Shown: positions 32,908-45,000, numbered from the stretch's first letter. The stretch is DNA of 64,000 bases from Agarophyton chilense (GCA_030374765.1 JARGXX010000068.1:558001-622000), one strand, 5' to 3'. Notes: generated from the sequence alone by a model not told the origin. Program-made: numbers and translations.

Positions 32908-33337
32908 ACTAGCATCTTGGATGCACGGGGATATGTATGAGTTACATCGAAAACCGAGTGACCCATTATCGCACGAGGTTTTCGATATAACGTTCTGATC
33001 GCACTGCTGGGCAGTTGTGGCCAATGAAGGAAATGCAGCGATGACAGGCACGCCTCCTCATTCTTCATGCGAGTGCAATGCATCCGGATAATGCATATTA
33101 CACTCTCTATTTGTATCTGAAGACCTTTTTCTGCCTTCCCTGCCTTCCCACGACCCGCTCGCAACCTCTTCGTTGGTATTGGAGGAACCGAATGCATACC
33201 TTCACTTGCGATCGGTTCCACCAACCAACGGGGGATGACCGAAAGCGAAGCGAGCGCAGCGAGTGAAGGAAGCTTCGCAGCCCGTTGTGTTCATAGCTTG
33301 TGAGTACTTGGAGAATACTAATAAAGGCCCGATTTGA
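32908..33337. other. Interval without a recognised gene
   Basis: Between the Harbinger right end and the stem-loop cluster. Short frames on both strands, none recognised. A minus-strand frame (32895-33224) is open but runs into the Harbinger terminal repeat, so it is unlikely to be a gene. Confidence 0.35.
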
Positions 33338-33509
33338 TATCACACTCAAACGAGTGTGATAAAAGGTCCGCTCAGATATCAGCACTCCTACAGTGCGATA
33401 AGTTGGGTTGTGATGTGCGCACTGTGGGCCACGTGTGGTGCACAGCGCACCACACGTGTACCAGGAGATTAGATTATATAAACCCGGTGTCGCGAGCAGC
33501 GACGCCGGG
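33338..33509. promoter_or_regulatory. Cluster of four inverted repeats around a TATA box
   Basis: Four stem-loops occur within 172 bp. (1) 33338-33361: TATCACACTC and GAGTGTGATA, perfect 10 bp arms with a 4-base loop. (2) 33377-33400: TATC(A)GCACT and AGTGCGATA with one bulge. (3) 33430-33458: CACGTGTGGTGC and GCACCACACGTG, perfect 12 bp arms with a 5-base loop and a CACGTG E/G-box at each outer end. (4) 33483-33509: CCCGGTGTCGC and GCGACGCCGGG, 11 bp arms with one G-T mismatch. TATATAAA (33475-33482) lies between 3 and 4. A gag-like frame starts about 70 bp downstream. Repeats 1 and 2 share the TATC/GATA outer bases, which suggests dimeric factor sites. Confidence 0.75.
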
Positions 33510-33589
33510 TAGAGAGGAAGAGAGGGAGAGAAAAAATAAAAAAAAGGTACGATTGCCCAAAAAAACAAGCTTTCATGGTACCGCATCCA

Positions 33590-34160
33590 AGGTTCGAAGA
33601 AGTAACAATGTCGTCGTCATCTAACGTTCCGCGTGTTGTTTTCACCGGTGATTCGTCGGCCGAAGTCGGTCGTTTCTTTTTCGCATATGAGAATGTCGTC
33701 ATGCGAGGGAAGTCTGACGAAGAAATGGCTCTGCAGCTATTATGTCATCTAGAGGGAATCGCGTTTGACTTCTTCTACGAGAACTTTGCACGTGAAGGTT
33801 TCCTCACCGAAGAGGCCAAGGAGTACACGGTTGTGAAGTCGAAGCTTATGGCGGAGTTCATGAGGAAGACCCCGCCGGAGGAGGAAGTCCGCTTGGCAGT
33901 CGCTGCTAAGCTGGATTCGAAGGATGTGATGGGCTCCCTGGCCCATTTGGACTCGTTGTACACCCGTGAAGGGTTCAACGATAAGGCCTCGTTTGGGCTG
34001 CTCCGCAATACCGTGGCGGACCTCCCGGATATGGCTCATTTCGTCATGTACCGCTCCGAGCGACCACAAGTCGTTGAGGAAGGCCGTCCAGGAGTACGAT
34101 GTTGGCCACAAGGCCTTCTTTGTCGACCGTGAAGAGCCCCAAGTTTTTCGTCTGTGTTTT
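33590..34160 (+). CDS. Retrotransposon gag-like fossil
   Basis: An open frame with VVFTGDSSAEVGRFFFAYEN, MALQLLCHLEGIAFDFFYEN and SKLMAEFMRKTPPEEEVRLA resembles the capsid-like core of LTR-retrotransposon gag proteins. In that fold a short FxG..A motif is followed by helices around L-x-G-A. It follows the TATA box and stem-loops at 33338-33509, which may be the remains of its LTR or leader. No pol is present nearby, so the element is incomplete. Family cannot be fixed between gypsy, BEL or a domesticated gag. Treated as a fossil. Confidence 0.5.
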
Positions 34161-34756
34161 CGGAAAGCTAGTATTAGCCGCTAGTTTGGTATGCGGGAAG
34201 ATATCCGGCAAAAAATCTGCGAAAAATGACGGATCGTGGATGCAGAGGTAATTTCTGTTAATTTTTTAGAGTGCCAGCTAGTTTTGGCTTTCGATTCTAC
34301 ATCAAAATCCTGCACATTATGAATGGGAAACGAATGCAAAATCTCCTGCTAGTTAACCGCCTATGTTTGGATGCCAAACGCTAGATGTGAATGACAAGAG
34401 CCTGGCTCAAACACCCTCACCCTATTTTGGTGTTCTCGGAATGTTAGTTCCAGGTGCTAGAAACGTAGAGGGCAAAGAAATCGTCAAAAAATCCGCGAAA
34501 AATGAAGAATCGGCAATGTGCAAGCAATTAATTCAGATTTTTCGTATACCACACCACGCATTCACGCGAATACTAGCAGTGAAGAATGCAGAACGGAAGT
34601 GCACTGAAGCGCTAGTTTGCATCTCATTCGATGGAAGTGAAACGTTAGTTTATCTACCTTTAACAGCCACCAATAAACTCTTCAATCATCCTACCATCGG
34701 CACTACACCCCTACCATTCTTCCCTTTCGAAGCACTCCCAACCCGGTGGCGGCTAC
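34161..34756. other. Interval with diverged short repeats, no gene
   Basis: AT-rich, with many GCTAG/CTAG words. Two related patches (about 34204-34235 and 34475-34505) both read close to CAAAAAATCYGCGAAAAATGA, suggesting an old internal duplication. No recognised protein. Confidence 0.4.
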
Positions 34757-35170
34757 GTGGCCGTCTCCAGGAACGATTGCCACGCCGTGAATACTTTCAA
34801 CCATCTACTTCTCCTCCTCAACACCCCCCGCCACCCCCAACGGATTCTCTATATCTCTTACACCACCGTCTTCAAGTCTCTGCGTCGGGCTCAATTCGTC
34901 GGCGACATCGTTCTCTGCATTCGAATATTGCTCGATCGAGTCGTTTCCGTCTTCTTCGCTCACTTCCTCCTGGAATGTTTCAAGCCCTCCTCCTTGACCT
35001 CCTCCACAGCCGCCCCTCCCCTAATCACCAACACCCTCTTCAGCACACTCTGCATATCCTCTGCTGCCATCAAGTACGATCTGGATTACAAATTCAAGCT
35101 CTACATCTCCGCGTTCGGGGTGTACCCATTATCACGTACCAGACACCACCTTTCCTTCGAACAGCACTAA
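34757..35170 (+). CDS. Hypothetical ORF, possible gene end
   Basis: An open frame of about 137 codons with many hydrophobic residues (GDIVLCIRILLDRVVSVFFA, HFLLECFKPSSLT), ending shortly before AATAAATAAAAA at 35221-35232, which could serve as a polyadenylation signal. A second hydrophobic plus-strand stretch follows in another frame (FVYHLNHSLLILSDLVIYCH, about 35330-35400). I recognise no family and cannot exclude chance. Confidence 0.25.
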   Translation: MAVSRNDCHAVNTFNHLLLLLNTPRHPQRILYISYTTVFKSLRRAQFVGDIVLCIRILLDRVVSVFFAHFLLECFKPSSLTSSTAAPPLITNTLFSTLCISSAAIKYDLDYKFKLYISAFGVYPLSRTRHHLSFEQH

Positions 35171-35472
35171 TACTTACACTAGAACACTAACAGACTTTAT
35201 TCTTCACGGCCAAGTGAACAATAAATAAAAACACTCTTCACTTAACTACTCAGTTCCCCTCCTCATCATCCCTCGCATTCACCCCTTTCAAAGGTTTATA
35301 GCTCCCACCCTCTGCATCTCCCTTTTCTTTTCATTCGTCTACCACCTCAATCACTCCCTCCTCATCCTCTCAGACTTAGTCATCTACTGCCACGTCTTCT
35401 TCCTATTCATCCACGCCATTCTCTCTCAAAACGCAAAGTCCTTCCTAAACCTTGGCTTTCAGTTGCACCCCA

Positions 35473-36210
35473 TCAGGGAAGTTCTGGTTCTCCGGAACCA
35501 CATACATATGGTACCGAAACAGCTTCTAATCCGACATGACACCGTCCGCACTTCCCGCTCCAGCATGAAAGACACCATCCCTCCCAACGAATATCGACAT
35601 CGGCGGTACCGTGTACTTTTTCACATACATCCGTTGCGCGACCCACTCCAACTCCGCATTGCTCTTTGCGTAAGGGGTATGCGATCTTACATACACCCAT
35701 ATTTGAAACTACTACCTTCCAGTTGCCATCATGAAATAGCCCAGGTTCTTCCCCTCCATCTTGTCACGGTTCGTCAACGTCTGAAAGTCAGTACGTAGCT
35801 CTTTCCGCGGGCATCCATTCCCAGTACACAACACCCTTATCCTATTATTTGGAGCGTACATCTTCATCACCGCTACTCGGTTATCTTCCGAACCCGAGCA
35901 CACACATATCCGTCCCATTCGTGGATCCAACATCGCACGCTTCTTCACCCACACATTCCTATCCACATTCAACTTCATGTCGTCCACTTTCCCCCTCGTC
36001 ATCTTCATATAACTTCCAAGCCCCATCCTACTATCAGAAGGGCTCTGCTCCTCTCCAGCCTTGATGATTGCACCCCGAATAGGCTGATACTCGGGATACC
36101 GGAAGTCATCTTGCTGCCTAAAACTGATCTCAAAGAACTCCAGCATTCACACACTTACATCCCCATCCATCAATTCGCTCGTCTCCCACAGCTTCTTCAC
36201 AGTTACTCCA
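35473..36210 (-). pseudogene. Unrecognised gene, 3' piece (interrupted by copia-A)
   Basis: The minus-strand frame leaving copia-A at 36210 continues that of 50270-50582 (TVKKLWETSELMDGDVSV, a stop, then MLEFFEISFRQQDDFRYPEY, QPIRGAIIKAG and on to NLGYFMMATGR). It then shifts frame with further coding-looking peptide (GVCKIAYPLRKEQCGVGVGR) to about 35473. Flanking bases CTCCA (36206-36210) recur at 50270-50274, proving the two pieces were once continuous DNA. No known domain in this piece. Stops and frame changes show it is dead. Confidence 0.55.
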
Positions 36211-36898
36211 TGTTGGCTGTTGACCCTGTGCTGTCACTGAAAACCAAAAGTGCAGGGGAGCATGGGCTGTTTTGGAGGGTGCCCCTGGAAAAGCGCATAT
36301 GCGTGTCAGTCGGATCTCAACGTGAACTCGGGCTGTGATTGGCTACTGCAAATGTGCACATGCAATGTGGTGTGTACAAGTGGTATGGCACTATTGGGTT
36401 TGTCTGTGGTACACGTGTGTACGTGGTCTACTTGTACTACTGTGCACGCTGTTCAATATGTCCAGCTGGTGTACTATGAACACATCTCACAAGGTGTAAC
36501 GAATGTACTTGGAGAAGAGACGTGACATGTGTATTACAGGAGACTTGGTGTACTGTGCTGGAACGTGAATGTGTATGGAGGCGGATTGCAAGTAGTGTGT
36601 GCTGGCATATTGAATTTGTGCACACGTCAGTGTAATTATGGGCTGTGCACTGTATATTGCCTTGTTGTGCGCTGCAATGAACATTGACTAGGGTTAATGT
36701 CATGCTTGAATATGATTGGTAGTATTGAGTGTCCCTGCTTTGTAGTCTAGGGTTTACTTTGGGTTGGAGTCTAGACAGCTGACGTTTTGAAGTAGTATAT
36801 AAGTGAAAGTTTGAGCGCCTCCAAGTAAATCCAAGCCAGAGCTGGCGAACTTCCTTTTCATTCCCTCAACCTTTCCTTCAGCTTTTCCCTTTCCATCA
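36211..36898 (+). repeat. copia-A 5' LTR
   Basis: 688 bp, TGTTGGCTG to CCATCA. Contains a TATA box (TATATAAG near 36797) about 100 bp before the end, and in its U3 a module shared with copia-B (about 36258-36400). Pyrimidine-rich 3' end. Confidence 0.93.
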
Positions 36899-36912
36899 GG
36901 TTATGGGCCCAG
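36899..36912 (+). promoter_or_regulatory. Primer-binding site (half initiator-tRNA-Met type)
   Basis: GGTTATGGGCCCAG follows the LTR directly. This is complementary to the anticodon region of initiator tRNA-Met, not its 3' end, the same internal-fragment primer known for Drosophila copia. Copia-B uses the same site (47228-47243). Confidence 0.8.
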
Positions 36913-38100
36913 CCCCGCTGACCTCTGCCGTCTAGTTCGTCTCTCGCCGCTCTCCCGCACCGCCGTTCACCCGTTTCGCTGTTCTATTCTCTTCGTTTCC
37001 GCCGTAGTAGCCGTTTCGTCGGGTGTGTGACCGTATCGTGGGTTGGTGTTGGTATTTTCTTTCGGTCTTGCGTTACTCCCTGAGGGCGTTGTGGTGGTAG
37101 TGGTTGGACGTTATTATCGTGATTGTGTTTGGGTGCTCGTTGTTGCCCGTGTTTGTCGATCGCTATCCGTTTCGTTTGGTCTCCCTCTCTTTCGTTGTTT
37201 TGTGGATCCCTGCGTCGTGTTGCGGGTTCTGATCGGAGAGGTTGAGGACCGTGTTTGTTGAAGTCTGTGCCTGGAGTTCTTGGCTCAGCGTTCGTGTGTG
37301 TTTGTGTGTTTGGTCTGCATCTTTGCCTGTGCGACGAGCGGTTGATCCGAGGTACTTTGGGTGATTCCTTGTACTCGGGGACGTTAGCTTGGCGGCTTGA
37401 ACCAAAGCAGGTGTACTGTCAAGCGGGTTCCCCACTGGTCCTTTTAGGGCGGATAACAGTGACGGTCGAAAGATCTGGTTGAACTTTGCGGGTGCATTTG
37501 TGGACGGGGTGCCGTGGCGCACTGCATTTGGCTGGTTGTTTGACTTTGTGTGTGAGCCCGACCTTTGTGGTTGGGCACTTGGACTGTTGTGAACAGCATC
37601 CATAAGGAGCTTTTGATCCGCAGTACGCGGGGACGCGACGTTTCGAAGGCTGACCTCCTTTTCAGGATCAGGCCGCGTGCGATCTTCATTGATTGCTCGT
37701 TAGAAGCGTATCTTGGTGTTGAAGTAGCTTCGGTTTCGAGGTCGCGCTAGTTCTTGAAAGAGGCCAGAGAGGGTCAACTTGGTGAAGGCATATCTTCGGT
37801 CATTAACCATCCTCTGGAAGCCTCGTAAGGAGCAACGCGCCTTCTCCTTTTGACGTGGGAGGAGGTAGACTGCAGAAAACCGTTATCTACCCAGAAGAGC
37901 TCTGGGGGCCAGGGGTCCGACCTTTAGGGACGCGGGTATAGGAAGCCCTGCCAGTGCGCCCGCAGACTATTGTCTGTTCAATCTTGAAGACTTATTTGTT
38001 GTTTGTTGTTCTTTCTTTGTTGTTGTTGTCTGTTGTTGTTGTTCACTTGTCTGTTGCTGTCAAGCCATCTCTCTCGGCCTCTTGTGACACTTTGCACAAC
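36913..38100 (+). other. Untranslated leader of copia-A
   Basis: About 1.2 kb before the gag ATG with no convincing gene. GT/TTG-rich, with an imperfect (TTG)n run at about 37990-38050 just before the coding start. The last part is in frame with gag but the ATG at 38101 fits the family start (MDSFSGVKIEKL). Confidence 0.6.
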
Positions 38101-41100
38101 ATGGATTCGTTCAGTGGGGTGAAAATCGAAAAGCTGGTTGAGGATAACTTCCACGTATGGAAGCAGAAGATTGAGCTGCTGCTTGCACTCAAGGACCTCG
38201 ACGGCCACCTCGACTCTGTTAGACCCACTGACGAAGATGAGCTGTCGACTTGGAAAAAGAAAGATGCCAAGGCCAGAGCTATTATTGGTCTCACACTCAG
38301 TGATGAGCATTTAGATCATGTGCGGGACGCCGACAACGCTGCCGATATGTGGAAAGCCATTTGCGATGTGTTCCAACGCAAGACTCTGCTCAACAAAATC
38401 AACGCTCGACGGTCCTTCTACTCTGCCAAGATGCGAGATGATGAGAAAATGCTACAGTTCATCAACCGTGTACGTCATCTGGCATCGGACCTGAAGTGTA
38501 TGGACGTTGTTGTTGAGGAGGAGGACATCGCTATGGCCATCCTATGCGGACTTCCGGAAAGATTCGAGCACCTCATCGTCGCAATTGATACCACGATTGG
38601 CGATCGTCAACTCACTCTAGAGTTTGTGAAGAGTCGTCTGCTGCAAGAAGAGCAGCGAATGAACGATCGTGCCAAGGAGGATCCTGGTGGAAGTGAGGCA
38701 GCTTTGGTTGGCAGGCAGTCGCGATGGAAGAAAATCGAGTGTCATTATTGTCATAAGAAGGGTCATATCCAGAGGAACTGTTTCAAGAAGCAACGTGATG
38801 GGGCTAACATGAACCAGGTCGATGCTGCTCACCCAACTGTCAATACTGAGCTCAGCGATGAGCGAGGTACGGGTGGCAACGACTCTGACTTTGTATGTCT
38901 CATTGCTACTGGCTCTGATAAAGCCACGAACAGTGACTGGATTGTTGACTCTGGTGCTACTGCCCACATGACTTTTGACGAATCCATGTTCCAAACATAT
39001 GATAGTAAGGTGTCTTCTGGCGTTAGCATCGGTAATGATTCCAAACTAGAGTCTGTTGGTCACGGTAGTGTGGAGCTTGATCTGATTGTGGAAGGGTCCA
39101 AACGAAAGTGCCAGCTGAAGCAAGTTGTTCATGTACCGAATTTAAGGTACCATTTGCTTTCTGTATCGGCGATTTGTGATGTGGGGTGCAAAGTAGTGTT
39201 TGAAAAAGAGAAGGTATGTGTATACAAGGGGTCAAAAGTGGTTGCCTTGGGGCGCCGCGTCAAAGGCCTATACTACCTTTGCACTGCTGCACACCAGTGT
39301 ACAGATGTAAACAGCGCACTTGTGTCGGACTTGTCACTATGGCATGCTCGAATGGCTCATGTGAATGTGGATGGTATCAAGCATATGGCTCGAAACAAGG
39401 TTGTGTCAGGGCTCAATGTAGACGTTGCGCAGGATTCAGATGTGTGTGGCTCATGTGTAGTAGGAAAAGCAACCCGTGCTCCGACTCCCAAGCAAGGGGG
39501 GGAACGAGCAAAACACGTACTGGAACTTGTTCACTCCGATGTGTCAGGTCCAGTAAGTGTGAAATCCTTGGGAGGCTCGCACTACTTCGTCACATTCATC
39601 GATGATCACAGTCGTTTCTGCTTCTTCTACATGCTCAAAACTACGGATGAGGTGTTCCAGATGTTCCTAAGGTGGCTCACGTTTGTTCAAAACCAAACTG
39701 GCAGACAAGTGAAAACCATCACCGCACGTGACAGTGTGCTCAAAGCATTGCGCACTGACAACGGTGGTGAATATCTGTCACATCGTTTTACCAAAGAACT
39801 TGAACGTCACGGTATTGAGCATCAGCGAACTGTGCCTTACAATCCTCAGCAGAATGGACTTGCCGAACGGTTCAACCGCACACTTATGGACTTGGTCAGA
39901 TCGATGTTATGTCACAAGAAATTGCCAAAGCACTTTTGGGCTGAGGCACTGAATGTTGCAGTGTATGTGCGCAACCGTGTGACTTGCAAAGCTCTTCCAA
40001 GTAGTGTGACACCATATGAACTGTGGCATGGTCAGAAGCCTGATGTGAGCAACCTGCGTGTGTTTGGGAGCCGATGCTGGTACAAGGTTGTGGATCATAA
40101 GCTGAAGAAGCTAGAGGAGCGTGGTGTGGAAGCTATCTTTATTGGGTACACCCCAGGGTCTCACGGATACAAGTTGTGGGACTCTGAAAAGAAAAAGGTG
40201 ATTGTGTCAAGAGATGTACGGTTTGATGAGTTTTCGGGCTCAGACAACCAGTTTAGCTATGAGGAAGAGGACTACGCAGACATTGACTTTAGTAATATGT
40301 CTAGTCCACATGATACCTCTACATCTGACACATCTAGTGGACCCAGCGATGATGACCCTTCTGCGCCTTTGCCTGACTCTGATGATGCTTCTGACAGCTC
40401 TGTTGATGATTCCGCAGCTGATACACCAGTTGAGCCTGTAGTGCATGAGACACAACCTGTTCGTAGGTCCACGCGTGAATGTAGGAAGCCGAGCTCATGG
40501 TGGCGTGCAACTGCTCTACTGACTGCCAGTGATGACACCCCGTCGTCATATGATGATGCTGTGTCACGTCCTGATTCCGAAGCATGGAAGAAGGCAATGA
40601 AGAGTGAGTACCAGTCACTAATTGAGCATGACACATGGGACTTATTGCCAAGGCCAGCAGACAGCAACGTGATTTCGTCCAAGTGGGTGTATGTGCAGAA
40701 GTATGAAGCAGCACCATCTGGTGAACCAACTATCAGGTACAAGGCTCGTATGGTTGCTAGAGGATTCCTGCAGATCGAGGGTGTTGACTTTTCTGAAACA
40801 TATGCACCTGTTGTTAAGTTTACCTCGATCAGGATGATTCTGTCAGTGACTGCTGTACGAGACTTTCATTTGCACCAGATGGATGTGAAAACAGCTTTTC
40901 TGAACGGTGACCTTGAGGAGACAGTGTACATGGAGCAGCCAACAGGTTTTGTGCAGCAAGGTAACGAGGATCTGGTGTGTCGTTTGAAGAAAGCCATCTA
41001 TGGGCTACGACAGGCACCCAGACAGTGGCATGCAAAGATATACTCGTTCCTTGTTGAGGAGATGCAGTTGACGCCAAATGACGCAGATGAGTGTGTGTAC

Positions 41101-41361
41101 AGCGGAAAGATACTGGGATTTGTTGTTTTGATTGCTCTATACGTTGATGACTTGCTTATTGCAAGTCCGAGCATGAAGACAATGGATCGTGTAAAGGCAG
41201 AGCTGTCGTCTCGGTTCCACATGAAAGACCTCTATCAAGCTCGCATGGTACTCGGATTCGAGATCCACCGTGACAGAGTTAAGCGAGAGTTGTATCTGAC
41301 TCAGTCTGCGTACACACAAAAGGTCTTGGAACGTTTTGGCATGCACCAGTCCAAACCAGTT
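38101..41361 (+). CDS. copia-A gag-pol, part left of copia-B
   Basis: Order of parts: gag (EKLVEDNFHVWKQKIELLLA; ILCGLPERFEHL); CCHC knuckle (CHYCHKKGHIQRNC); aspartic protease (WIVDSGATAHMTFD); GAG-pre-integrase (LWHARMAHVNVDGIKHMA; CGSCVVGKATRAP); integrase core (FIDDHSRFCFFYML; LRTDNGGEYLS; PYNPQQNGLAERFNRTLMD); an acidic Ser/Asp linker; and reverse transcriptase (MDVKTAFLNGDLEETVYMEQ; LYVDDLLIASP). This is canonical Ty1/copia order with integrase ahead of reverse transcriptase. The frame is open up to the site where copia-B is inserted. Confidence 0.93.
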
Positions 41362-42034
41362 TCACAACGTGAGCGCAGGTTAGGTAAAGGAAAAGGAAGA
41401 AGAGGGGGAAAAGACGAGAAGAAGAGAAAAATAAAAGAAGAGAAACAAAGGAAGGTAGTCAGCCTTGACAATTTACTTCGATCGTTGGCGACCGTCATTG
41501 AAAACTATATCTACCTCGCACGCACTTCCGCCGCCGGTGCTGACCGTCGGCGGGTCACCCACGTCTCACACCTTGCCACTGTGCGACGAGGAGTTGCGCG
41601 CCAAAACAATTTCAAACATGAAGCATATCAAATAAAAACTCAAAAAATCATCCAAAGTGGTGCGCCAGTGCCAACCACCCCGCGCAGCCCAGATTCGGCT
41701 GTTACGGCCAAACCCCGTATCCAGCCCACATTCGCACATTCTCTCCAACTGCATAGCCCGTGCTCATTCAGCGCTCTCGTCCAATCAAATCGCTCCACTT
41801 GGGCCGAAGCCCCAACACGCCCCATTAGAACCAGACCACTTGTCCATACCACGTTGCATGAGGGCATTTGCAGTAGCCAATCAGATGGCCGTTTCACGTT
41901 GAGATTGAGATGAGGCGCATATGCGTTTTTCCGCGGAGGGTGCCCAAAAGTGCCCATGCTTAAATCCACTTTTTGTTTTCCACTATTTCCAACACTCCAA
42001 AGGGCTTGGGGGCACAGTCGACCAAACCTCAACA
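41362..42034 (-). repeat. copia-B 3' LTR
   Basis: 673 bp; on the minus strand it starts TGTTGAGG and ends CACGTTGTGA. The U3 module shared with copia-A lies at about 41823-41975. A purine tract (GAGGAGGAG on minus) abuts it at 42035. Confidence 0.93.
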
Positions 42035-45000
42035 CTCCTCCTCGACTGGTCGGCCAAGTCCAACACGGTCCGCGTTATTGTTGTGAAGACCTGGGCCAAG
42101 TGGTTTAGTTAAGAAGTCCGCATCATTGTCTTCACTTGGAACGTACGTCACATTGATGTGACTATCCTTGACTAGTTCCCGAACGAAGTGCAACTTAACG
42201 TCAATGTGCTTAGCGCGACCCGACGGACAGCGTTCACCAGTTGCCCAGTCAATGGCGCACTGGTTGTCCGAACGAATGGGCACAGCACCTTGCACTTCCC
42301 ATCCAATCTCCTTAAGCACACGCTTCAACCAAATAACCTCCTGACACGCAAGCGTCAAAGCATAATACTCGGCCTCGCCGGTAGACAACGCCACCGAAGC
42401 CTGTTTTCTTGCGCCCCACATACATGTCGCTTTGCCAAGCTTCACTAAGAAACCAGACATTGACTTGCGATCACGCGTGTCCGCAGCGTAGTCAGAGTCA
42501 ACGTACGCCTCCAGTTTCACCATGCCAGAGTGATAGTGCACACCATGTTCAGTTGTACCGCGAAGGTAACGAAGAACCCGCTTTGCTGCCTTGTGACAGT
42601 AGGCCGTGGGCGATTTCTGAAAACGAGCCAAGATTAGGACGGGTGCTAATATATCCAACCGAGTTCTCAGTGCCAAATACAAAAGCGATCCAATGATCTG
42701 CTGGTACAGCTGAGTATCCTGGATGGATTTGTCTTTCTCAGATGTCCACCCGGTAAAAAAAGATTCTACCATAGGGGTGCATGCCGGCTTGGATCGCTGA
42801 AACCCGAAACGGCGCAACACGCTTTCCGTGTACAGTGACTGACCAAGATACAGCGACACAGGTCGACCATCTGAATCTAAAGTCCATTTGAATTCAACGC
42901 CGAGGTACAAGTTCACTTCGTCCGCCACACGCAGCTCGTAAAACGACTTGAGCTCCTCCAAAATCGCATCACGTTCCATGGCAGAAGTTGTGAATATTAG
43001 CAAGTCATCCACATAAACTAGCACGAACGCATCCTCATTGCTCTCGTTTTGGCGGCGAAACACGCAAGGTGCACTCGGTAACTCTTCAAAACATATGCTT
43101 TTCATATCCTCGCATAGTTTGTTGTGCCATGCCAAGTGCGCTTGCTTCAGTCCATAGATAGCCTTGAGCAATTTGAAGCATCGTGAAGTCACGCCAGGTA
43201 TACCTCGAGGTGACATGATCCACACATCTTCCTCAAGTTCGCCATTGAGAAACGCAGTCTTCACATCCACCTGTACCACATACATGCGCAAGCATAACGT
43301 CAGATACAAGAATATGCGAACCAAAGAGAACGAAACAACTGGTGCATAAGTCTCCATGTAGTCCTGACCATATGTTTGGTGGTTTCCACCGGCTACAACA
43401 CGAGCCTTAAAACGTTCAACTGACCCATCAGCATTGCGCTTTACCTTCAGTATGACGTGAGTTGGTAGTGGTTGTGAAGCAGGAGAGTCATCAGGTTTCC
43501 AAGTTTGCTTCGACTCCAATGATGAAAACTCTTCATCGACGGCTGCTTGCCACATGGTACGCTCCTCCGCACTGGCAGACATTGCCTCCTTGAGTGAGGG
43601 CTCATCACTAGTAGTGACTTTGACTTGCGATGTACAGTGAGCAGACCCTGCCATGAACCACCTCAGAGGTTGACGGCGCGTGCGCCGCGGGTAGCGTGGT
43701 TCCGTATCAGCGTTGGCAGATGTATCAAGGTCATCAGCAGCACTTTCGTCATCACTTTCGGAATCCTGTGCATCGTCTTCATTGCTGCCGGAGTCTGACT
43801 CCGACTGCCTGAGTGCTGGAATCAGGTGCGAGGATCCGTCATGAACCACCTCCTCCTCAACATTATCGACGGAGAAGGTATCCGATTCGTCATCAATGCT
43901 ATCACATAATCCCATATCAGAGCTATAGTCAGCATCTGACGCACTTTCATCATCCATGTAGTTGGCAAGAGATGATGCGCCAGGGAACTTGGATTCATCA
44001 AAAGTAACATGTCGTGACTCAATAATACGCGGAGTACCGTCATTATCAACGACGAGTACCTTGTACACACCATGCTCAAGAGTCTCCAAGTACACTCCCT
44101 CAAGTGCACGAGACTCGAACTTGGGTCCACGCGGAGTCCTTAGCACGAATGCAGTGCATCCAAACACACGCACGTGCTTCAACAAAGGTTTATTTCCAGT
44201 TACCAGAAAGTAGGGACTGTTGTTAACAGTAGAATGTTGCACTCGATTACGCACAAAGATAACATGTTTCAGCGCATATGGCCACAAACATTCTGGTAGA
44301 TCGGCTTGGATCAGCAACGATCGAGCAGCTTCCACCATGGTACGATTGATGCGCTCAGCTATAGCGTTGTGTTCGGGGGTGTATGGAGCAGAGAAAGAAG
44401 TGAGGCCATGTTCTGCTGCCAAGTTCTCTTGCAGGGCAATATATTCTTCTGCACCGTCCGAGTGCAAACTTTTGATATGCACTCCTCCAAGCTGCTTAAA
44501 CTTTGCCGCAATACCCACAAACACATCACTAAGAGCACTGCGATGCATCACCAGACCTAGGAACACATACCGTGAGTGATCATCGAGGAATGTACATGCA
44601 TATTGAAACTTTTCCGGAAAAGACTTTTCCAGAGGACCTACAATATCCGAGTGCACAATGTCACCAACCGCGGATGCATGTTCAAAGTGACCTGGGAACG
44701 GAAGCTTATGAGCTTTGCCAAGTCGACATGCTCGGCATACCTCCTCCATGTCACACAAGTGCGGCACTCCATCTGCGTACTTGTGTACATGTTGCAGATC
44801 ACGTTGGTTGATGTGAGCCAGTCGTCGGTGCCACAGTTGAGTCTCCGTAGACTTAGTCGAAAGCGCAAGTTCCACACCAGCATGCCCTAAAGGTTGAGGC
44901 AGTGTGTACATGCGAGATACCTTGTCACGATCACCAATGCCCACCTCAAAACCATTTGACTCTAGCGTCAAACGTACACTATGACGACCGAAGAGCGACT

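Noticed and set aside
33430-33458. Palindrome considered as a CRISPR repeat or terminator
   Set aside because: Single copy, eukaryotic context, located upstream of a TATA box; kept only as part of the stem-loop cluster.
36250-36703. His/Thr-rich frames on both strands inside copia-A LTRs
   Set aside because: They recur in every LTR copy because the LTRs are identical, and they overlap the U3 and TATA region; not genes.
37154-37603. Minus-strand frame of about 146 codons in the copia-A leader
   Set aside because: Low-complexity shadow of a GT-rich leader; no family and no related frame in copia-B.
41657-42035. Open frames inside the copia-B LTR, fused in frame to copia-A pol on paper
   Set aside because: They arise only because copia-B inserted in an open frame; LTR sequence, not protein.
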